Below, in pieces: positions 42,725 through 52,004 of a DNA stretch of 64,000 nt. Within the stretch, counting starts at the first letter, position 1. Each line of letters opens with the position of its first letter. The position numbers were made by a program, and so were the translations under genes. Origin of the DNA: Verrucomicrobiales bacterium (GTDB lineage: Bacteria; Verrucomicrobiota; Verrucomicrobiia; Verrucomicrobiales; DEV007); contig JARGPI010000012.1 of assembly GCA_029213005.1 (NCBI GenBank), forward strand, positions 124,001-188,000, in the 5' to 3' direction. Under the pieces are notes generated by a model that saw only the letters and a program-made list of their open reading frames with translations, made no database searches and was not told where the DNA came from.

Positions 42725-44842
42725 TTACTCTTCGTCAGCCGGGAGCGCCCGAACCTCGATTTGCTTCTCCGGCCATTTGAATTTCGCGGCCAGCTCCTGA
42801 GGATATTTCCATTGTTCAGGATTGTCGGTATAGAGACGCAGCTTCGCATCATGCCCCACAAAAGTGGTCATTTCAGGGATGTCAACAAAACGCAGCACGT
42901 TGAGAAATTCGGGTCCTTCACGATGCGTCACCGGCAGTTCATGTAGATCGAGACGATGGATATCCTTTTCGAAAAAGGCGGCATATAGAGCATTTCCCGC
43001 CATGGTTCGGCTTGCCTGAATCCACAGCTGAGGTTTATCCGCTCCTTCGATCGATCGCAGGGTTTGAATGCCCCGTCGAATATCCCAAACTCTCATGCCA
43101 TCCAAAGTTTGCCCAATTAGGGCAAAACGCCGCCGGATATGGGTTGATTCCTTCTTATCATCCGTCCAGCTGGTTGGCCCGATACCTCTCGGAGCGAGAT
43201 AGGCCATTCCCCACTTCATATTCTGATGCATCTTTTTCTCCGACTCATAACCGGCCTGATCCAACTCCGGTAAATCGATACCCGGAAAAGCGTCGGGAAA
43301 AGCCGCGCCAACCGAACTGAGAAAATCGGGCCAATTGTCTTCGTCGGCGACATTGAGCACGATCAAATCCAGTTCCGCCGGGGTGAGCCCCTCCCGATGA
43401 ACCAGATAAAGCGGCAGTCGATAAGGGCTCTGGCTGTTGAAACTGAAGCGGGAAAATGTCATCCCGTCTTTTTCGGACCGAAATTCCTCCGACAAATCGA
43501 GTCCTTCAGCACTGCTCGGCCACCCCCGGAATGACTTACTTTTCAGCCGTGACCGGGTCAGTGCTTGATGGGCCCTCCAATCGACTTCGGTCTGTGGCAT
43601 CGCTGCCCGGCGAGGGATGCGCTTTGTGAAGTACTCGTCGATTGCGGTATTTCGCTCATTAGCGGGAATTTCCTCTAACACCCGCAATTTGACCGGTTCG
43701 ATTTCTTTAGGAGCTGCCGTATCCGGCATTTCGAAACCGATTGGCTTTCCTTTGAGATGCCGCTCAAACCAATGAAAGGCGGAAACGCGGAGCGGCTGAG
43801 TATCGAGATGTGGCCCTTGATAGAAGGCCAGTCCCAGCGAATTTTTTGCACCGATTCGGTCGTAAACTTTCGCGGTTTTAGTAAAGACATCCACTACACC
43901 TTCAGTCGGGAAAATCCGGTCGTTATCGGTATTGATGATCAACATGGGTCGCGGCGCAACCAGTGAAGCCAGCAGAGGGAAATCCCATCGGTAAGTATTT
44001 ACCATGAACATGCAGTCGCAATGTCCCTCAATACATCCATCAACAATGTGATTCTTCATCGATGTTATGCCCGCCACCGGCGCTACGGCCTTGATTCTTT
44101 CATCCAGAGCAGCGATCCAGTAGCTGTAGGCTCCGCCACCGGATCTTCCAGTAAGACCGATCCGGGTTTTATCCACTTCCGGCCGTGTTTCAAGATAATC
44201 AATCGCCCGAATACCATTCCAGGCTTCCACCCCGGCAGGAGTGTAACCGCGGGAGTTCCACCACCATCGATCATAGCGGTGAGTGCCGTGGTGGATGCCT
44301 TCGATCTCTCCGAGTTGCAAGGTATCAATAATCAAACAATTGTATCCGTTTCGGGCAAACCAGAGCGGGTGATGATGATAGTAGGCTTTATTTCCCAGAC
44401 TGATATCGCCATCTTTTTCCCGGCCGTGACCACACACATAAATGATAGTAGGCAGCGCGCCTTCCGCGTTTTCAGCACGATAAAAATTGCCTGTCACATA
44501 AAGACCGGGACGGGATTGGAACTGCAGCTTTTCAATCACCACTCCGTCATGGGTGAAAGTTCCAGTAATCACCGGTTTTAGCGGAGAGCGGACCGGGAGC
44601 GGTTGAAGACCCAGCATTTCAAACAGTTGCCGTCTCAATGCGGGTGATTGCCGGGACCAGTCCTCATCGCTCTCAACGATTTTCTCAGTTCTTGCGGCGA
44701 CCCGTCGGGTTTCCTTCTCAAAATATTCGCCAAGCAGCTTGTCCCCTGTTTTCGGCTCCGTGGGGATTCCGGTAAAATCGGAAGAGACTCCCAGCTGCAA
44801 CGTCATCAAAAAAACAGGCAAATAGATGAGAACACGATTCAT
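42725..44842 (-). CDS. Secreted alpha/beta hydrolase, acetyl-xylan-esterase-like
   Basis: A 705-residue secreted protein. The ATG at 44842 opens the signal peptide; a longer frame from 44860 is possible. The hydrolase core has an IIYVCGHGREKDG oxyanion segment and the nucleophile motif GRSGGGAYSYW (Ser in GxSxG). NTDNDRIFP and a later GPHLDT give probable Asp and His. The C-terminal third (about 380-700) has a second hydrolase-like region, LPLYLVHREGLTPAELDL, but lacks an obvious nucleophile. It probably de-esterifies plant or algal polysaccharides. Confidence 0.8.
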   Translation of the reverse strand: MNRVLIYLPVFLMTLQLGVSSDFTGIPTEPKTGDKLLGEYFEKETRRVAARTEKIVESDEDWSRQSPALRRQLFEMLGLQPLPVRSPLKPVITGTFTHDGVVIEKLQFQSRPGLYVTGNFYRAENAEGALPTIIYVCGHGREKDGDISLGNKAYYHHHPLWFARNGYNCLIIDTLQLGEIEGIHHGTHRYDRWWWNSRGYTPAGVEAWNGIRAIDYLETRPEVDKTRIGLTGRSGGGAYSYWIAALDERIKAVAPVAGITSMKNHIVDGCIEGHCDCMFMVNTYRWDFPLLASLVAPRPMLIINTDNDRIFPTEGVVDVFTKTAKVYDRIGAKNSLGLAFYQGPHLDTQPLRVSAFHWFERHLKGKPIGFEMPDTAAPKEIEPVKLRVLEEIPANERNTAIDEYFTKRIPRRAAMPQTEVDWRAHQALTRSRLKSKSFRGWPSSAEGLDLSEEFRSEKDGMTFSRFSFNSQSPYRLPLYLVHREGLTPAELDLIVLNVADEDNWPDFLSSVGAAFPDAFPGIDLPELDQAGYESEKKMHQNMKWGMAYLAPRGIGPTSWTDDKKESTHIRRRFALIGQTLDGMRVWDIRRGIQTLRSIEGADKPQLWIQASRTMAGNALYAAFFEKDIHRLDLHELPVTHREGPEFLNVLRFVDIPEMTTFVGHDAKLRLYTDNPEQWKYPQELAAKFKWPEKQIEVRALPADEE

Positions 44843-44954
44843 AACAAAGGCACGGCGCATTCGAATAAGTTAACCGGAAAAATCCAGTCATCAGACACGA
44901 ATTCGTCAAGTTTCCGTGCCTTGCATTTGCGAGCTTTCAGTCGACCGTCAGCTC

Positions 44955-45224
44955 ATGGCTTCGCCCCAAGATATCCGTCCCACCTGGAAGAAAGTTGCAG
45001 ATAAAATCATCACGGTCTTTATCATTGTGCTGATTGCTTACGTGATTGTTTCCTGGATTCCACCACTCAGATCAGGTGCCGTCGGGGCCATTTTTGAAAC
45101 CATCATGGGACCGATCCTGATGCCGATCCGGAGCATTATTCCGCCCGTGGGAGGTATCGACCTCAGTGTGCTGGTTCTCTATTTTCTTCTCAGCTTCATT
45201 CAGAGAAAATTTCTCCGTTTTTAG
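44955..45224 (+). CDS. YggT family membrane protein
   Basis: An 89-residue protein with two hydrophobic segments (about 14-35 and 65-80) and the YggT signature around PILMPIRSIIPPVGGIDLS. YggT proteins usually have one or two such repeats; this one has one. The ATG at 44955 avoids an unlikely leader in the longer frame. Family members are linked to cell-division or osmotic-stress genes, with function unsettled. Confidence 0.8.
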   Translation: MASPQDIRPTWKKVADKIITVFIIVLIAYVIVSWIPPLRSGAVGAIFETIMGPILMPIRSIIPPVGGIDLSVLVLYFLLSFIQRKFLRF

Positions 45225-45226
45225 CG

Positions 45227-46252
45227 TCAGTACGGTGGCAGACACCTGCGGCCACAATGCACCAGAATCACGGAAAGGCTGAAGAGATTGCGTAACGCCA
45301 TCTGCCACACTGGTGGCGTGCTGATTTCAAATCCGTCCAGTTGCTCTTTGCGAAAAGGCCAGAGCAGAATTCCTTCACGCCATCTTTCCGGTATCGAGTC
45401 CAGGGAAGCCGTAATACCGGCGAGAGCGCCACAGATTGCCGCGGTCGTATCGGTATCACCACCGGCACGAATACAATGCTCCACGGTAGCTTCAAAGTCC
45501 CCGAAATGGCGATACCAACAAACAATCGCAAACGGAACAGTGTGATAGACATACCCACTCACTCCGCGTTTCGCTCCCTGAGAAGACACCATCTCTGCCA
45601 GAGTCTGACCGGACATCAATGTATCTGATATTTTTGCCACGATCTGAGCCCACTCCTGATCTGAAGAGATGGCCGAAAGTGTGTTCTCCAATTCGGATAG
45701 GGAAGGTTTATCCTTCCATTGCCCGTTGGCAAGACACGCCGCAATCTCAGAAATCGCAAGAGCGCCGATTGTCGCTTTTGGATCGGAATGAGTGATCTGT
45801 GATGACTTTTCGGTATATTCGATTCTCAATGAGCGGTTGTCAGAAAGCAGGCAACCGATCACGGCACTACGCATTGCCGGGCCGTTTCCGGCCGAATACA
45901 CTCCGCTTTTTGGAGGAGACACGCCGACAACCAATTTCAGTAAACTGCGAAGTGTGCCCAAGCCAATCCCCGGAGGAACAGCGAGAACCCAGCGCTTCAA
46001 ATCACTCGCCATCAACTTCTGAAAAGACAACGAATCCTGAGGATGTCGAAGTATAGATCTAGCGACGATCAAAGAGTGATCGGTATCATCACTCACCATA
46101 CCCCTTTTCAGCACGAAGCGATGATCCAGTTTCCGCTTCTTCAGCAACTTCGCGATTCTCCGCGAAGACAAATTTTCAAAGGGGAGCCCCAAGCTGTCGC
46201 CTACTGCGCATCCCCACAAACACCCCGATAACTTCTCCCGATCGATTTCCAT
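45227..46252 (-). CDS. ADP-ribosylglycohydrolase family protein
   Basis: A 341-residue protein of the DraG/ARH fold. The metal-binding motifs are MVSDDTDHS (Asp55, Asp56, Asp58) and late GGDTDTTAAI. The N terminus GCLWGCAVGDSLGLPFEN is typical. Such enzymes remove ADP-ribose from proteins or nucleic acids. A target cannot be named. A SAM-methyltransferase-like gene lies 15 bases upstream on the same strand. Confidence 0.9.
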   Translation of the reverse strand: MEIDREKLSGCLWGCAVGDSLGLPFENLSSRRIAKLLKKRKLDHRFVLKRGMVSDDTDHSLIVARSILRHPQDSLSFQKLMASDLKRWVLAVPPGIGLGTLRSLLKLVVGVSPPKSGVYSAGNGPAMRSAVIGCLLSDNRSLRIEYTEKSSQITHSDPKATIGALAISEIAACLANGQWKDKPSLSELENTLSAISSDQEWAQIVAKISDTLMSGQTLAEMVSSQGAKRGVSGYVYHTVPFAIVCWYRHFGDFEATVEHCIRAGGDTDTTAAICGALAGITASLDSIPERWREGILLWPFRKEQLDGFEISTPPVWQMALRNLFSLSVILVHCGRRCLPPY

Positions 46253-46267
46253 ACTTTGGACCGGAAA

Positions 46268-46879
46268 TCAGTCATTGAGAAAGGCCGATATCTCCCCTTC
46301 GCCTTGATACATCAATAGCACCGCGCCCTTTTCAGAAACCGCTGAGAATAGATCAATCATCATTTCCTCCTGGTCTGGCCAGGGATAGACAAAAAACAGA
46401 TCGACGTCTTCGGGATTGAGATCGCCATATTCCGGCGCAATGGACTGATGCCTCGTTATCACCAGTTCTTTCCCCCCGATTTCCTCGATTTCATCAAAAC
46501 CATAGGGCAGGTAGTCAGACTGGATAATCTCCACTGGCAATTCAAGGTGCTCCATCAACCGGGTGGCGCGGTCGTAAAGCTCGTCTTCAATTTCTATTCC
46601 GTAGGATTTCATCCCCAGCAGACTGGCAATACCTGAAGCGACCGCGAACCCACAGCCCCACTCGCAAAACACATCACCCTGCAAATGACCACCTTCCTTC
46701 AAAAATTTGATCGCCCTGCACACCACCCGGGGATCACTCGGCACATATTTCGGGTAACGAAGTCCCAGGCCTTCGCCGTAAAATTCATCCTGTTGGCGAG
46801 TGGCTTCGGCGACTAACGATTCAACTTTCCGGTCCACCGGTCCGTTATCAAAAGTCATCTCTATTTCTTCAATCGCCAT
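46268..46879 (-). CDS. SAM-dependent methyltransferase-like protein
   Basis: A 203-residue protein with a Rossmann-like core: VFCEWGCGFAVASGIASLLG (motif I) followed by SYGIEIEDELYDRA (the acidic strand). It may be a methyltransferase, but no target-specific motif is seen. It lies between a lipoprotein-like gene and the ADP-ribosylglycohydrolase gene, all on the minus strand. Confidence 0.65.
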   Translation of the reverse strand: MAIEEIEMTFDNGPVDRKVESLVAEATRQQDEFYGEGLGLRYPKYVPSDPRVVCRAIKFLKEGGHLQGDVFCEWGCGFAVASGIASLLGMKSYGIEIEDELYDRATRLMEHLELPVEIIQSDYLPYGFDEIEEIGGKELVITRHQSIAPEYGDLNPEDVDLFFVYPWPDQEEMMIDLFSAVSEKGAVLLMYQGEGEISAFLND

Positions 46880-46909
46880 CGTTACGGTTCCGGCCTGAAC
46901 CGGAATATT

Positions 46910-47926
46910 CTATCGGTGCTTTGAGTCGGACTTGATCCTTTGAATCACATTCGCTTCGCCGGTCGATTTGAACTTCGGGGCATCATCACCGTAGCTGCTC
47001 CGCCAGTTTATTTCATTCCGGTTACCGGAAATGCTGCCGCCGCCCACCGAGCCGACCGTCAGTTTGTTATGATCTCCCACCACATCAATCACTTTGGCTT
47101 CATCACACTGCACTCGATTTTTTTCACCCCCGAGAATTAATTTCCGACACATCCCTTTTACGATCACGACGCCATCCGCGCCGGTTACCGCGATCACTTC
47201 GCCGTTAGCTTCGATGATCCGAACCACATTGTCCTCAGTTACTTTGATAGCCCCTTTCGGAATCGTGACTTTAGTTCCCGCCTTCACGGTTTTCTCCGGA
47301 GTATCAACTTTTGCAGGCCCTGCCGCGTGGTTGGTCGGAATCGAGATTTTACTACCTTTTTCCGGCTTATTTATCTCTTCCCCATCAGGAACCATGGAAA
47401 GAACGACTTTTACCTCCTCGGCAATATCCGGTCCGTGATCTTTGCTTATCTCTACTTTTTCCTTTTCCCGAGGGCTTTCTTTCTCAACCGTTACCGGAGT
47501 TAACTTCTTCAATGACAGGTCGTTGTTCCCAACCATACCGGACGGGGGCGATTCCGATTGGTACTCCATCTGACTTCCTATAGCTAAGTCATCCGTTTCT
47601 TCTGAAAGAGATGATTCCGCCATGAGAGTTTCGTCATCGGGCAACTCGTCACCGAGTCCTGCCACGGAACCCGATTCAGTAGGATGATAGTCCTCCTTCG
47701 ATTTTTTCCCTGGAAATCCGGAACCCGGTTTGAAGAAAGAGAGCCTATGCTCTCTCCCCGGTTTTCCCGGAATGATGTCGTTTTCAACCTGTTCACATAT
47801 CACTTCCTTACCTCCATCAAAATTGGCGGTAAGCTCAGTCGTAAACGACTTACATGAGCTGGTTAGACATAATATTCCGACGGCGCAGCCACTGGTGACC
47901 GCCGGAACGATTTGGTTTGATCGCAT
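46910..47926 (-). CDS. DUF3060-type probable lipoprotein
   Basis: A 338-residue protein with an N-terminal leader ending LCLTSSCKS, possibly a lipobox at Cys25 (not perfect). The middle (about 40-240) is polar, low in order and rich in Glu, Lys and Pro. The C-terminal domain (about 245-325) has the DUF3060 pattern, ending GSISGNRNEINWR, which forms short beta repeats. Function unknown; probably an envelope protein. Confidence 0.6.
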   Translation of the reverse strand: MRSNQIVPAVTSGCAVGILCLTSSCKSFTTELTANFDGGKEVICEQVENDIIPGKPGREHRLSFFKPGSGFPGKKSKEDYHPTESGSVAGLGDELPDDETLMAESSLSEETDDLAIGSQMEYQSESPPSGMVGNNDLSLKKLTPVTVEKESPREKEKVEISKDHGPDIAEEVKVVLSMVPDGEEINKPEKGSKISIPTNHAAGPAKVDTPEKTVKAGTKVTIPKGAIKVTEDNVVRIIEANGEVIAVTGADGVVIVKGMCRKLILGGEKNRVQCDEAKVIDVVGDHNKLTVGSVGGGSISGNRNEINWRSSYGDDAPKFKSTGEANVIQRIKSDSKHR

Positions 47927-48277
47927 TTTCGAACAGTGTGTTTGTGTTTGCCCCCGGCACCTCTACCTCCAGTTATGTCACTCAGAAATCTGAGTGAACC
48001 TTAACCGTTTGCTTTAGTGTCGAAGAAATAGCGTGTTTCGTTACTATTTTGCGTCCCAAGAAATTAACTTTTATTAAAATCAATCACCTCCGGACAATCA
48101 ATTAATGAACTGCTCTCGACGTTTTGCAAACAAAAGAATTAAGAATTTAATAATAGTTAAGGAAGTTTAACTATTAATTTTAATAAGTAGTCAGGTTTCG
48201 AGTTGTATTAAAAAAGTGCTCAAACCGGCATCGCTGAGCCGAATTCAGGGTGCCGGGATACTTGAAACGAGCACGGC
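47927..48277. other. Gene-free AT-rich region
   Basis: A 351-base stretch between same-strand genes with no convincing reading frame. It holds a perfect 8-bp inverted repeat (47978-47997) and an AT-rich block (about 48120-48190). It probably contains the promoter of the lipoprotein-like gene, but I cannot locate -35 and -10 boxes with confidence. No RNA gene was recognised. Confidence 0.45.
47978..47997. promoter_or_regulatory. Inverted repeat, possible operator
   Basis: TCACTCAG (47978-47985) and CTGAGTGA (47990-47997) form a perfect 8-bp inverted repeat with an AAAT centre. It lies about 50 bases upstream of the lipoprotein-like gene, where a regulator dimer might bind. It could also be a hairpin. 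Confidence 0.35.
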
Positions 48278-49090
48278 TTAATAGATATAGAGAATCTTCC
48301 CCTTCCAAATTTCATCAAACTCAGCGGAGGAATACACCTTCTGCTCGCCGATTGGGTCAAGGATCTCAAAATCGCCCCGGTCCGAAATTGATTTAATGAC
48401 TACCCAGTGATCCAGAAGATGCTCGAATTTAATGACGGCCATCATCGGAGGTTTCCGGTGATTCTTCAGGGTTTGGAAATCGATCACTTCCAGTTTTACG
48501 AGCAGCCCAGTCGCGGCCAGCTTCTTCCGAATTCCCCGGCGGACGTTAAATTCATCCGTCGCAAAGGCTGCGTTGGTCATGCAAATCTCCGCCATTTCGC
48601 CCTCGCTGGTCCGGATACCATGTAAGTTCAGCAACATCGCTGACGAGGCTGCTCCGCAACTGTAGGTCGTTTTTTGAGTCACCAATCCTGAGTCCGGATT
48701 AGGGTAGTTTCCCTGAAGAGTGGAGTAATCCATTGCCAGAGCTGCCATAACGGCACGCCCGGAGACAAAAAGGACCAAAACGGCAGCGGCCTTGGAAAGC
48801 ACCCGAACGCTAAACCGACTGACCAGCGGAATCGCCGCCCCGGTCAGGAATGTCCCAAGAGGGTACCCCCACCACGGACGGATAAACGAATACCAGTCGT
48901 CCTTGAACAAACGGTATTCGATTTCGGGATTCCTTAACAGCATCATCCGCACCACGATAGCCAGGGTCGCAAACGCGATTCCAGCCTTCAACCAGGCGGG
49001 CGAAGCCTTGCCGAGAAGAATGCCGATAAAGAAGGACACGACCGTCACTATCAGCACCATGACCAGGGCAATTTCATGGGTTATGGGCAT
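48278..49090 (-). CDS. Membrane-anchored C39-like peptidase
   Basis: A 270-residue protein with about four membrane segments in the first 120 residues and a C39-type papain-like domain after them. The catalytic set is visible: Gln139 and Cys145 in VTQKTTYSCGAAS, His228 in LLDHWVVIKS and Asp245 in FEILDPIG. C39 domains usually sit on ABC transporters and cut double-Gly leaders; here there is no ABC domain. The target is unknown. The gene is alone. Confidence 0.8.
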   Translation of the reverse strand: MPITHEIALVMVLIVTVVSFFIGILLGKASPAWLKAGIAFATLAIVVRMMLLRNPEIEYRLFKDDWYSFIRPWWGYPLGTFLTGAAIPLVSRFSVRVLSKAAAVLVLFVSGRAVMAALAMDYSTLQGNYPNPDSGLVTQKTTYSCGAASSAMLLNLHGIRTSEGEMAEICMTNAAFATDEFNVRRGIRKKLAATGLLVKLEVIDFQTLKNHRKPPMMAVIKFEHLLDHWVVIKSISDRGDFEILDPIGEQKVYSSAEFDEIWKGKILYIY

Positions 49091-49151
49091 TATTAAATTT
49101 ACACCCTTTACTAAGATGGTTCGAGCCTAATTATGATAAATCGTGAAGGCT

Positions 49152-49187
49152 GAAAACGAAAAGTCACGTGCCCAGGATGGACACGTG
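49152..49187 (-). terminator. Probable terminator of the prenyltransferase-repeat gene
   Basis: On the minus strand CACGTGTCC pairs with GGGCACGTG around ATCCT (one mismatch), then ACTTTTCGTTTT follows. It lies about 45 bases after the gene's stop and before the C39-like gene. Confidence 0.5.
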
Positions 49188-49230
49188 CCTTTTTGCGATT
49201 GTGCGGATCTTAGGGCGGTGTCTATTTGTG

Positions 49231-50415
49231 TCAGAGCCCCCTAAAAATATGTTCCAGCGCCAAAAGCGCATATGTGGATACGAGAACTTTATCGTCCTCC
49301 ATCCAACGATTTGACTCGTCGTTAATCCACCCTCCATCTGTGCCCTGTTTTGACATGATTTTCAAGGCTAAATCTTTACGCCAGTTAATATTTTTGCCTT
49401 CCGGAGTTTTAAGGTAATTGATTTGAGCAATGCTGAGGGCTTTTGCCATCGTGTGATAGTAGTAAAACAACCCCTGAGCGTCCATTCCCGGATTTTCCTC
49501 CAGAGTGTAGTTTGCCTGCAACCAGGTCAAAGCGGACTGCAACCGAGGATCAGAACTGTCCAGTTCAGCGTAGATAAAAGCGAGAAGTCCTGCGTAGGAG
49601 ATAGATCCGTAGCTCCGAAGGGCGACTTTTTTACCGTCCTCTTCGAGTTGGATCACATCGGACTTGGTGTTTCCGGGGAAATAAATGAAACCTCCTTTGT
49701 CCTCTTCACGGACCCCAACCATATCGCCCATTCTTTCGGCCGATTTTTCGGAATTCTGACAAAGGCTGACGAACTCAACCGCAGCGTCCCAGTCCAGCTC
49801 GAACTCACCGGATTCGTCATACTCGGTATCGGCGAGTACTTTTTTGGAATAGTAGAGTGCCTCCATCGCAAAATGGGTATTCGACAAGTCGGAGTGGGCG
49901 TAAGAACCGCCGTACCCGATTCCCCCATCGAAAAGGTTATCAACCTGCCCTTTGCGATCGTAGTCCTGCTGCTGATTGATCAAAAGTCGTCTCGCTTTGG
50001 CGATAACCGGCAGGTGCTCCGGTTTCCCGGACTGCGACAGCGCCATTACGCTGAGAGCGGTGTTGTAGGTCGCCAGGCCTTTGCCGTAGATGCCACCATC
50101 CGCCTTCTGATTTTTAAGCAGAAATTCGTATCCCTTCTCAACTCCCGCAGTCAGAGGTGCCGATGGGTCCCGCTCCGGATTTCCCACAATTGAAGAAATG
50201 GCAAGCGCCGTGAAAGCCGGTATTTTCGAATCGCTCCACGATCCATCCTCCGGATTCTGTTTGGAGTTCAGAAATGAAATTCCCTTGTCGATTGCCCGGG
50301 AAATTTCGAGCTTGAGTGAGACATCGCCATCCTTCGATTGCTGGATGCGGTCCTGACTCATTCCCATCAACGGCAGCGATGAGATAAGTGCGAATGCGAG
50401 TATTCTGTTCATCAT
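49231..50415 (-). CDS. Secreted prenyltransferase/squalene-oxidase-repeat protein
   Basis: A protein of about 394 residues with a signal peptide (start near 50415, MMNRILAFALISSLPLMG). It consists of helical repeats of the prenyltransferase/squalene-cyclase alpha-alpha barrel type, for example DGGIYGKGLATYNTALSVMA and DGGWINDESNRW. At 400 residues it is shorter than real squalene-hopene cyclases and lacks the DxDD motif, so it is probably not a cyclase. Such secreted proteins are common in Planctomycetota and Verrucomicrobiota; function unknown. Confidence 0.8.
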   Translation of the reverse strand: MMNRILAFALISSLPLMGMSQDRIQQSKDGDVSLKLEISRAIDKGISFLNSKQNPEDGSWSDSKIPAFTALAISSIVGNPERDPSAPLTAGVEKGYEFLLKNQKADGGIYGKGLATYNTALSVMALSQSGKPEHLPVIAKARRLLINQQQDYDRKGQVDNLFDGGIGYGGSYAHSDLSNTHFAMEALYYSKKVLADTEYDESGEFELDWDAAVEFVSLCQNSEKSAERMGDMVGVREEDKGGFIYFPGNTKSDVIQLEEDGKKVALRSYGSISYAGLLAFIYAELDSSDPRLQSALTWLQANYTLEENPGMDAQGLFYYYHTMAKALSIAQINYLKTPEGKNINWRKDLALKIMSKQGTDGGWINDESNRWMEDDKVLVSTYALLALEHIFRGL

Positions 50416-50449
50416 TAATTTTTGTCGAATCACGATTGTTTTGTGACGG

Positions 50450-51169
50450 TTATTTTTTCAGGGGACGTAAAATCAGAGTCGCTTTTGTGCCGATCTCGGG
50501 AATGACCCGGTCGTTTGCTCCCCAGCGCTCATCAATCTCGGCACCGGGAACGGTGGTGTTGAAAAGGGACACAGGATCAAGGTAAATCGCGATGATTGAA
50601 CCCTCGATCTCACCAAGAAATTTTCCGTCCATAATTACCGAGCCGGTGTAATTCCACGGATGCTCAGGCATCGCCTCCCCGGCCTGCCCTTCCCCTTTGA
50701 TGGTTTCGCCATCGATCGTCCACTGGTTAATGGATGAGATTTTCTCTTCCTCTTTATCCATCCATTTGACCAATACATCGACGGCTTCACCACGCTCTGC
50801 AGATTTATCACCTTTTATTTTACGATCCTCGGCGGGTAACAGTTTATCGAATACGTCGCCCTCCCCCGCTTGATATTTCAACAGTTTCAGCGCGATCTGG
50901 ACATTCATGGGCCGCGCTTTAGTGGTCAGAATCGACTCGTGCGTCTTCCCGTTTTCGTGCACCAGGATATACTCAATCGGGCCGCCCTCCCGCTGATTGA
51001 CGACCACCGGGATTGAAATCTCCCGGGTTTTCGCATCAAATTCCACCAGACCGAGACGATAAGTCGTATCCCCGATCTTTTTGACCGATGGCTTTACCGG
51101 TGTCGGCTCTTTTTCGTCCTGAGCCGCCCCGAGAGAAGCTATCAGAAGGATCCCAAGAATTAATCGCAT
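50450..51169 (-). CDS. Secreted YdjY-domain protein
   Basis: A 239-residue protein with a short signal peptide (about 1-16). The EFDAKTREISIPVVVN and GPIEYILVHENGKTHESIL segments match the YdjY family. No enzyme activity is known for these. It is 34 bases upstream of the prenyltransferase-repeat gene on the same strand, so the two may work together at the envelope. Confidence 0.75.
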   Translation of the reverse strand: MRLILGILLIASLGAAQDEKEPTPVKPSVKKIGDTTYRLGLVEFDAKTREISIPVVVNQREGGPIEYILVHENGKTHESILTTKARPMNVQIALKLLKYQAGEGDVFDKLLPAEDRKIKGDKSAERGEAVDVLVKWMDKEEEKISSINQWTIDGETIKGEGQAGEAMPEHPWNYTGSVIMDGKFLGEIEGSIIAIYLDPVSLFNTTVPGAEIDERWGANDRVIPEIGTKATLILRPLKK

Positions 51170-51238
51170 AAGAGGAACTTAGCGCCAACCTTGGAGGAAT
51201 AAAGTGTTCCCTCTGCCTTATCAGGTAAAAAATTCGGT

Positions 51239-51892
51239 CTAAGACAATAGAGCGCTAGCCTCGCGGGCGTTCTCTTCAATTTGGGCCCAGTTCTGAGTGG
51301 AAATCGCGTCGCGCGGAGCAAGCCAACTCCCTCCCACAGCGGCGATTAGATCGGAACTCACGTAACTCTCCAGATTGCTCAAGGTGACACCTCCGAGGGG
51401 CACAAATTTAATCCCGAGATGGAGATACGGGGCCGCAATATTCTTCAAATGCGCAAGTCCTCCGGATGACTCCGCCGGGAAAAATTTCAGAAGATGGCAA
51501 TCGTGCTCAACCAGAGCCAAATCGATATCGGTCGGCGTCATCACTCCGGGTCCAAAGGGCAGCCCTTTCTTTTTCGCATATTTCATCACTCCGGGATTCA
51601 CCCCCGGTGACACACCGAAATCAGCGCCCGCATCCACCACTTCATCCACCTGATCTTTCCTTAAAATGGTGCCGATCCCCGCCGTCATTTCCGGAAATTC
51701 CTTTCGGATCGCCCGCAGGGCCCCGATCGCGGCCGGGGTGCGCAGAGTCAGCTCGATCACATCGACCCCGCCTTTAAGAAGGGCTTCCGAAACTCGCAAA
51801 CCTTCCTCTTCGGAATTGACCACCAGCACTGAAATCAGCCCCGCGTCTTGAATTTTCCGCCCTATTTCCGAATCGAGACTTAATAAACTCAT
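51239..51892 (-). CDS. eda: 2-keto-3-deoxy-6-phosphogluconate aldolase
   Basis: A 217-residue KDPG/KHG aldolase. The ATG at 51892 (MSLLSLDSEIG) is preferred to a longer frame. Active-site residues are Glu47 in VIELTLRTP and Schiff-base Lys136 in LLKFFPAE. The enzyme splits KDPG to pyruvate and glyceraldehyde-3-phosphate in the Entner-Doudoroff or uronate pathways. It is divergent from a sugar-binding lipoprotein, consistent with use of uronic acids from polysaccharides. Confidence 0.93.
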   Translation of the reverse strand: MSLLSLDSEIGRKIQDAGLISVLVVNSEEEGLRVSEALLKGGVDVIELTLRTPAAIGALRAIRKEFPEMTAGIGTILRKDQVDEVVDAGADFGVSPGVNPGVMKYAKKKGLPFGPGVMTPTDIDLALVEHDCHLLKFFPAESSGGLAHLKNIAAPYLHLGIKFVPLGGVTLSNLESYVSSDLIAAVGGSWLAPRDAISTQNWAQIEENAREASALLS

Positions 51893-52004
51893 AAAAATTG
51901 GTCCCGGAAACTGATCGAAGGCCAATCAAAATCAAGAGGCAATCCCTTCGACTGGTCCCTGAAAAAGGTCTTTTCTAAAACTCGGACTTTGGTTAGCGTC
52001 TATT

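Noticed and set aside
46885..46902. Hairpin CGGTTC...GAACCG in the gap after the DUF3060-type gene
   Set aside because: Only six base pairs with no T run; too weak to call a terminator.
49231..50415. Squalene-hopene cyclase
   Set aside because: Only about 400 residues, secreted, and without the DxDD active-site motif; only the helical-repeat fold is shared.
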